5,257 nt of DNA from Mariprofundaceae bacterium (GTDB lineage Bacteria; Pseudomonadota; Zetaproteobacteria; Mariprofundales; Mariprofundaceae): contig JALSZZ010000040.1 of NCBI GenBank assembly GCA_027075825.1, positions 1 through 5,257 of the forward strand, in the 5' to 3' direction. Position numbers and translations under genes: made by a program. Of the stretch, positions 4,250 to 5,257 are shown one piece after another; the first letter of the stretch is position 1, and each line of letters opens with the position of its first letter. Under the pieces are notes generated by a model, which saw only the letters and a list, made by a program, of their open reading frames with translations, had not been told where the DNA came from and ran no database searches.

Positions 4250-4855
4250 ATGACTACACTTACACTCAGGGCGCAGTTGCGCGAGGAGACAGGACGTAAC
4301 GCCAGCCGCCGTCTGCGCCGTGCAGGCCGCCTGCCGGGCATCATCTATGGCGGTGGAAAATCCGATCTGCCTGTTACCATGAACAGCAATGAAGCACGCA
4401 AGTTGCTGAACATCGAAGCCTTTTACACCAGCATTGTCAATATTGACGTGGCTGATCAGAAAAGCGAAACCGTTTTGCTGAAGGACGTGCAGTGGGATCC
4501 TGTGTCAGATGAGCCGGTTCACCTGGACTTTTTGCGCGTTAGTGTCAGCGATACCGTACAGGTTGAAGTGCCTGTGGTCGCTGTGAATGCAGAAAAAGCC
4601 CCCGGCGTGGTTCAGGGCGGCAAGCTGGATATTGTCCGTCATGTTCTGGAAGTTTCCTGCCGTGCCGATGCGATTCCTGAACACATCAATATTGATTGTT
4701 CCTCACTGGAACTGGGCGCAACGGTGCATATTGAGGATATTGATTTGCCAGAAGGCGTGACTGTTCCGCATGAAGTAAACTTCACTGTTCTTAACCTCAG
4801 CGTGGTCAAAGGCGGCAAGAGCGAAGAGGCTGCAAGCGAAGAAGAGGAAGGTTGA
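4250..4855 (+). CDS. rplY: Large-subunit ribosomal protein L25, long CTC-type
   Basis: L25 binds 5S rRNA in the 50S ribosomal subunit. The product is 201 aa, much longer than the 94-aa E. coli protein, because it has the extra C-terminal domain of the general-stress (CTC) form. Residues 1-90 are the 5S-binding beta-barrel: LRAQLREETGRNASRRLR, then AGRLPGIIYG, ending LKDVQWDP and HLDFLRV. Residues 92-185 are the second domain (VQVEVPVVAVNAEKAPGV, GGKLDIVRHVLEVSCRADAI, INIDCSSLELG, LPEGVTVPHEV). The last 15 residues are an acidic tail (EEAASEEEEG). ATG 4250 is chosen over the in-frame ATG 4235 because AAGGAG (4238-4243) ends 6 bases before it and the protein then starts MTTLTLRAQL, as family members do. 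pth follows after 7 bases, as a probable operon. Base composition is clearly richer in GC than the cassette. Confidence 0.96.
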   Translation: MTTLTLRAQLREETGRNASRRLRRAGRLPGIIYGGGKSDLPVTMNSNEARKLLNIEAFYTSIVNIDVADQKSETVLLKDVQWDPVSDEPVHLDFLRVSVSDTVQVEVPVVAVNAEKAPGVVQGGKLDIVRHVLEVSCRADAIPEHINIDCSSLELGATVHIEDIDLPEGVTVPHEVNFTVLNLSVVKGGKSEEAASEEEEG

Positions 4856-4862
4856 TCTTTTC

Positions 4863-5257
4863 TTGAAGCTACTGGTTGGCCTGGGTAATCCGGGTCAGAA
4901 GTATCAGCAAACACGGCATAATGTCGGTTTTCGTTTTGTCGATCATATTGCCAGCATGGCGGGGGTGAAGCTTGCTTCATCCCCGCGCTTTCGCGCCGAT
5001 ATGGCCGATGCGCGCATTGGTGATGAGCGCGTATTACTGGTGCAACCGCAAACGTTTATGAACAACAGTGGCGAAGCTGTCGCCCCGCTGTGCCGCTATT
5101 ACCAGCTCGCTACTGATGATGTATTCATCGTTTTTGACGATCTTGATCTGCCCGCAGGCAAGGTACGTCTGCGGCACGGCGGTGGGCATGGTGGGCATAA
5201 TGGTCTGCGTTCGCTGCATCAGCATTTGCCGGATACGGATTATTACCGTCTGAAAAT
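4863..5257 (+). CDS. pth: Peptidyl-tRNA hydrolase, N-terminal 131 codons (partial)
   Basis: The enzyme cleaves the ester bond of peptidyl-tRNAs released prematurely from ribosomes, recycling tRNA in the cytoplasm; it is essential in E. coli. The opening LKLLVGLGNPGQKYQQTRHNVG is the family signature in shortened form: GLGNPG at 6-11 and TRHNVG at 17-22. All key residues are visible: N9 and H19 (E. coli N10 and catalytic H20), the asparagine of TFMNNSG (64-70, E. coli N68), D92/D93 in FDDLDLP (E. coli D93) and N113 in GGHGGHNGLRS (E. coli N114). TTG at 4863 is the only plausible start: no ATG or GTG lies in frame between the rplY stop and the motif, and GGAAGG (4846-4851), inside the rplY end, sits 11 bases upstream. 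The gene runs off the right edge at about two thirds of its usual length of about 190 aa. Confidence 0.96.
   Translation, partial: MKLLVGLGNPGQKYQQTRHNVGFRFVDHIASMAGVKLASSPRFRADMADARIGDERVLLVQPQTFMNNSGEAVAPLCRYYQLATDDVFIVFDDLDLPAGKVRLRHGGGHGGHNGLRSLHQHLPDTDYYRLK

Noticed and set aside
3995..4299. Overlapping plus-strand open frames running into rplY
   Set aside because: They overlap the start of rplY in the wrong frames, cross the promoter and leader, and show no family pattern.
4639..4980. 113-codon minus-strand frame over the end of rplY and start of pth
   Set aside because: Antisense shadow of two well-recognised genes.

Overview
The window looks like a gammaproteobacterial chromosome segment. 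The right end carries rplY (long CTC-type ribosomal protein L25) followed immediately by pth (peptidyl-tRNA hydrolase), a pair typical of that class. The left end is the last 52 codons of an inner-membrane RND efflux pump. The genus cannot be read from the sequence. In many gammaproteobacteria prs lies directly upstream of rplY. Here that place is taken by IS debris and an AT-rich gene cassette, so this is probably an accessory insertion next to a housekeeping locus.

Layout, left to right: RND transporter C-terminus (3-161); gene-poor DNA with at most an ORF fragment (162-534); a large imperfect palindrome able to fold as one nested RNA hairpin (535-706); a 266-base leader region with a weak promoter candidate and a perfect 14-bp palindrome (707-972); three tightly packed same-strand genes (973-3267); a short gap starting with a second, near-identical palindrome (3268-3432); an IS3-type orfA and a broken orfB stub (3433 to about 3844); a repeat-like segment with a 20-codon ORF behind a very strong ribosome binding site (about 3845-4023); a promoter and structured leader for rplY (4122-4249); rplY (4250-4855); and pth, running off the right edge (4863-5257).

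The most interesting part is the three-gene cassette. Gene 1 (229 aa) and gene 2 (168 aa) match no characterised family I can name with confidence. Gene 3 is a ComEC/Rec2-like metallo-beta-lactamase-fold hydrolase with intact HxHxDH, GSD and SHHG motifs but no membrane segments, so it is probably a soluble metal-dependent phosphoesterase or nuclease-like enzyme. The genes overlap by 1 nt and by 8-47 nt, implying translational coupling and a joint function. One sampled 60-base line of gene 1 (1141-1200) has 23 G+C (38%) and one of rplY (4561-4620) has 37 (62%), which fits recent transfer. A defence or other conflict role is inference from gene architecture and context only.
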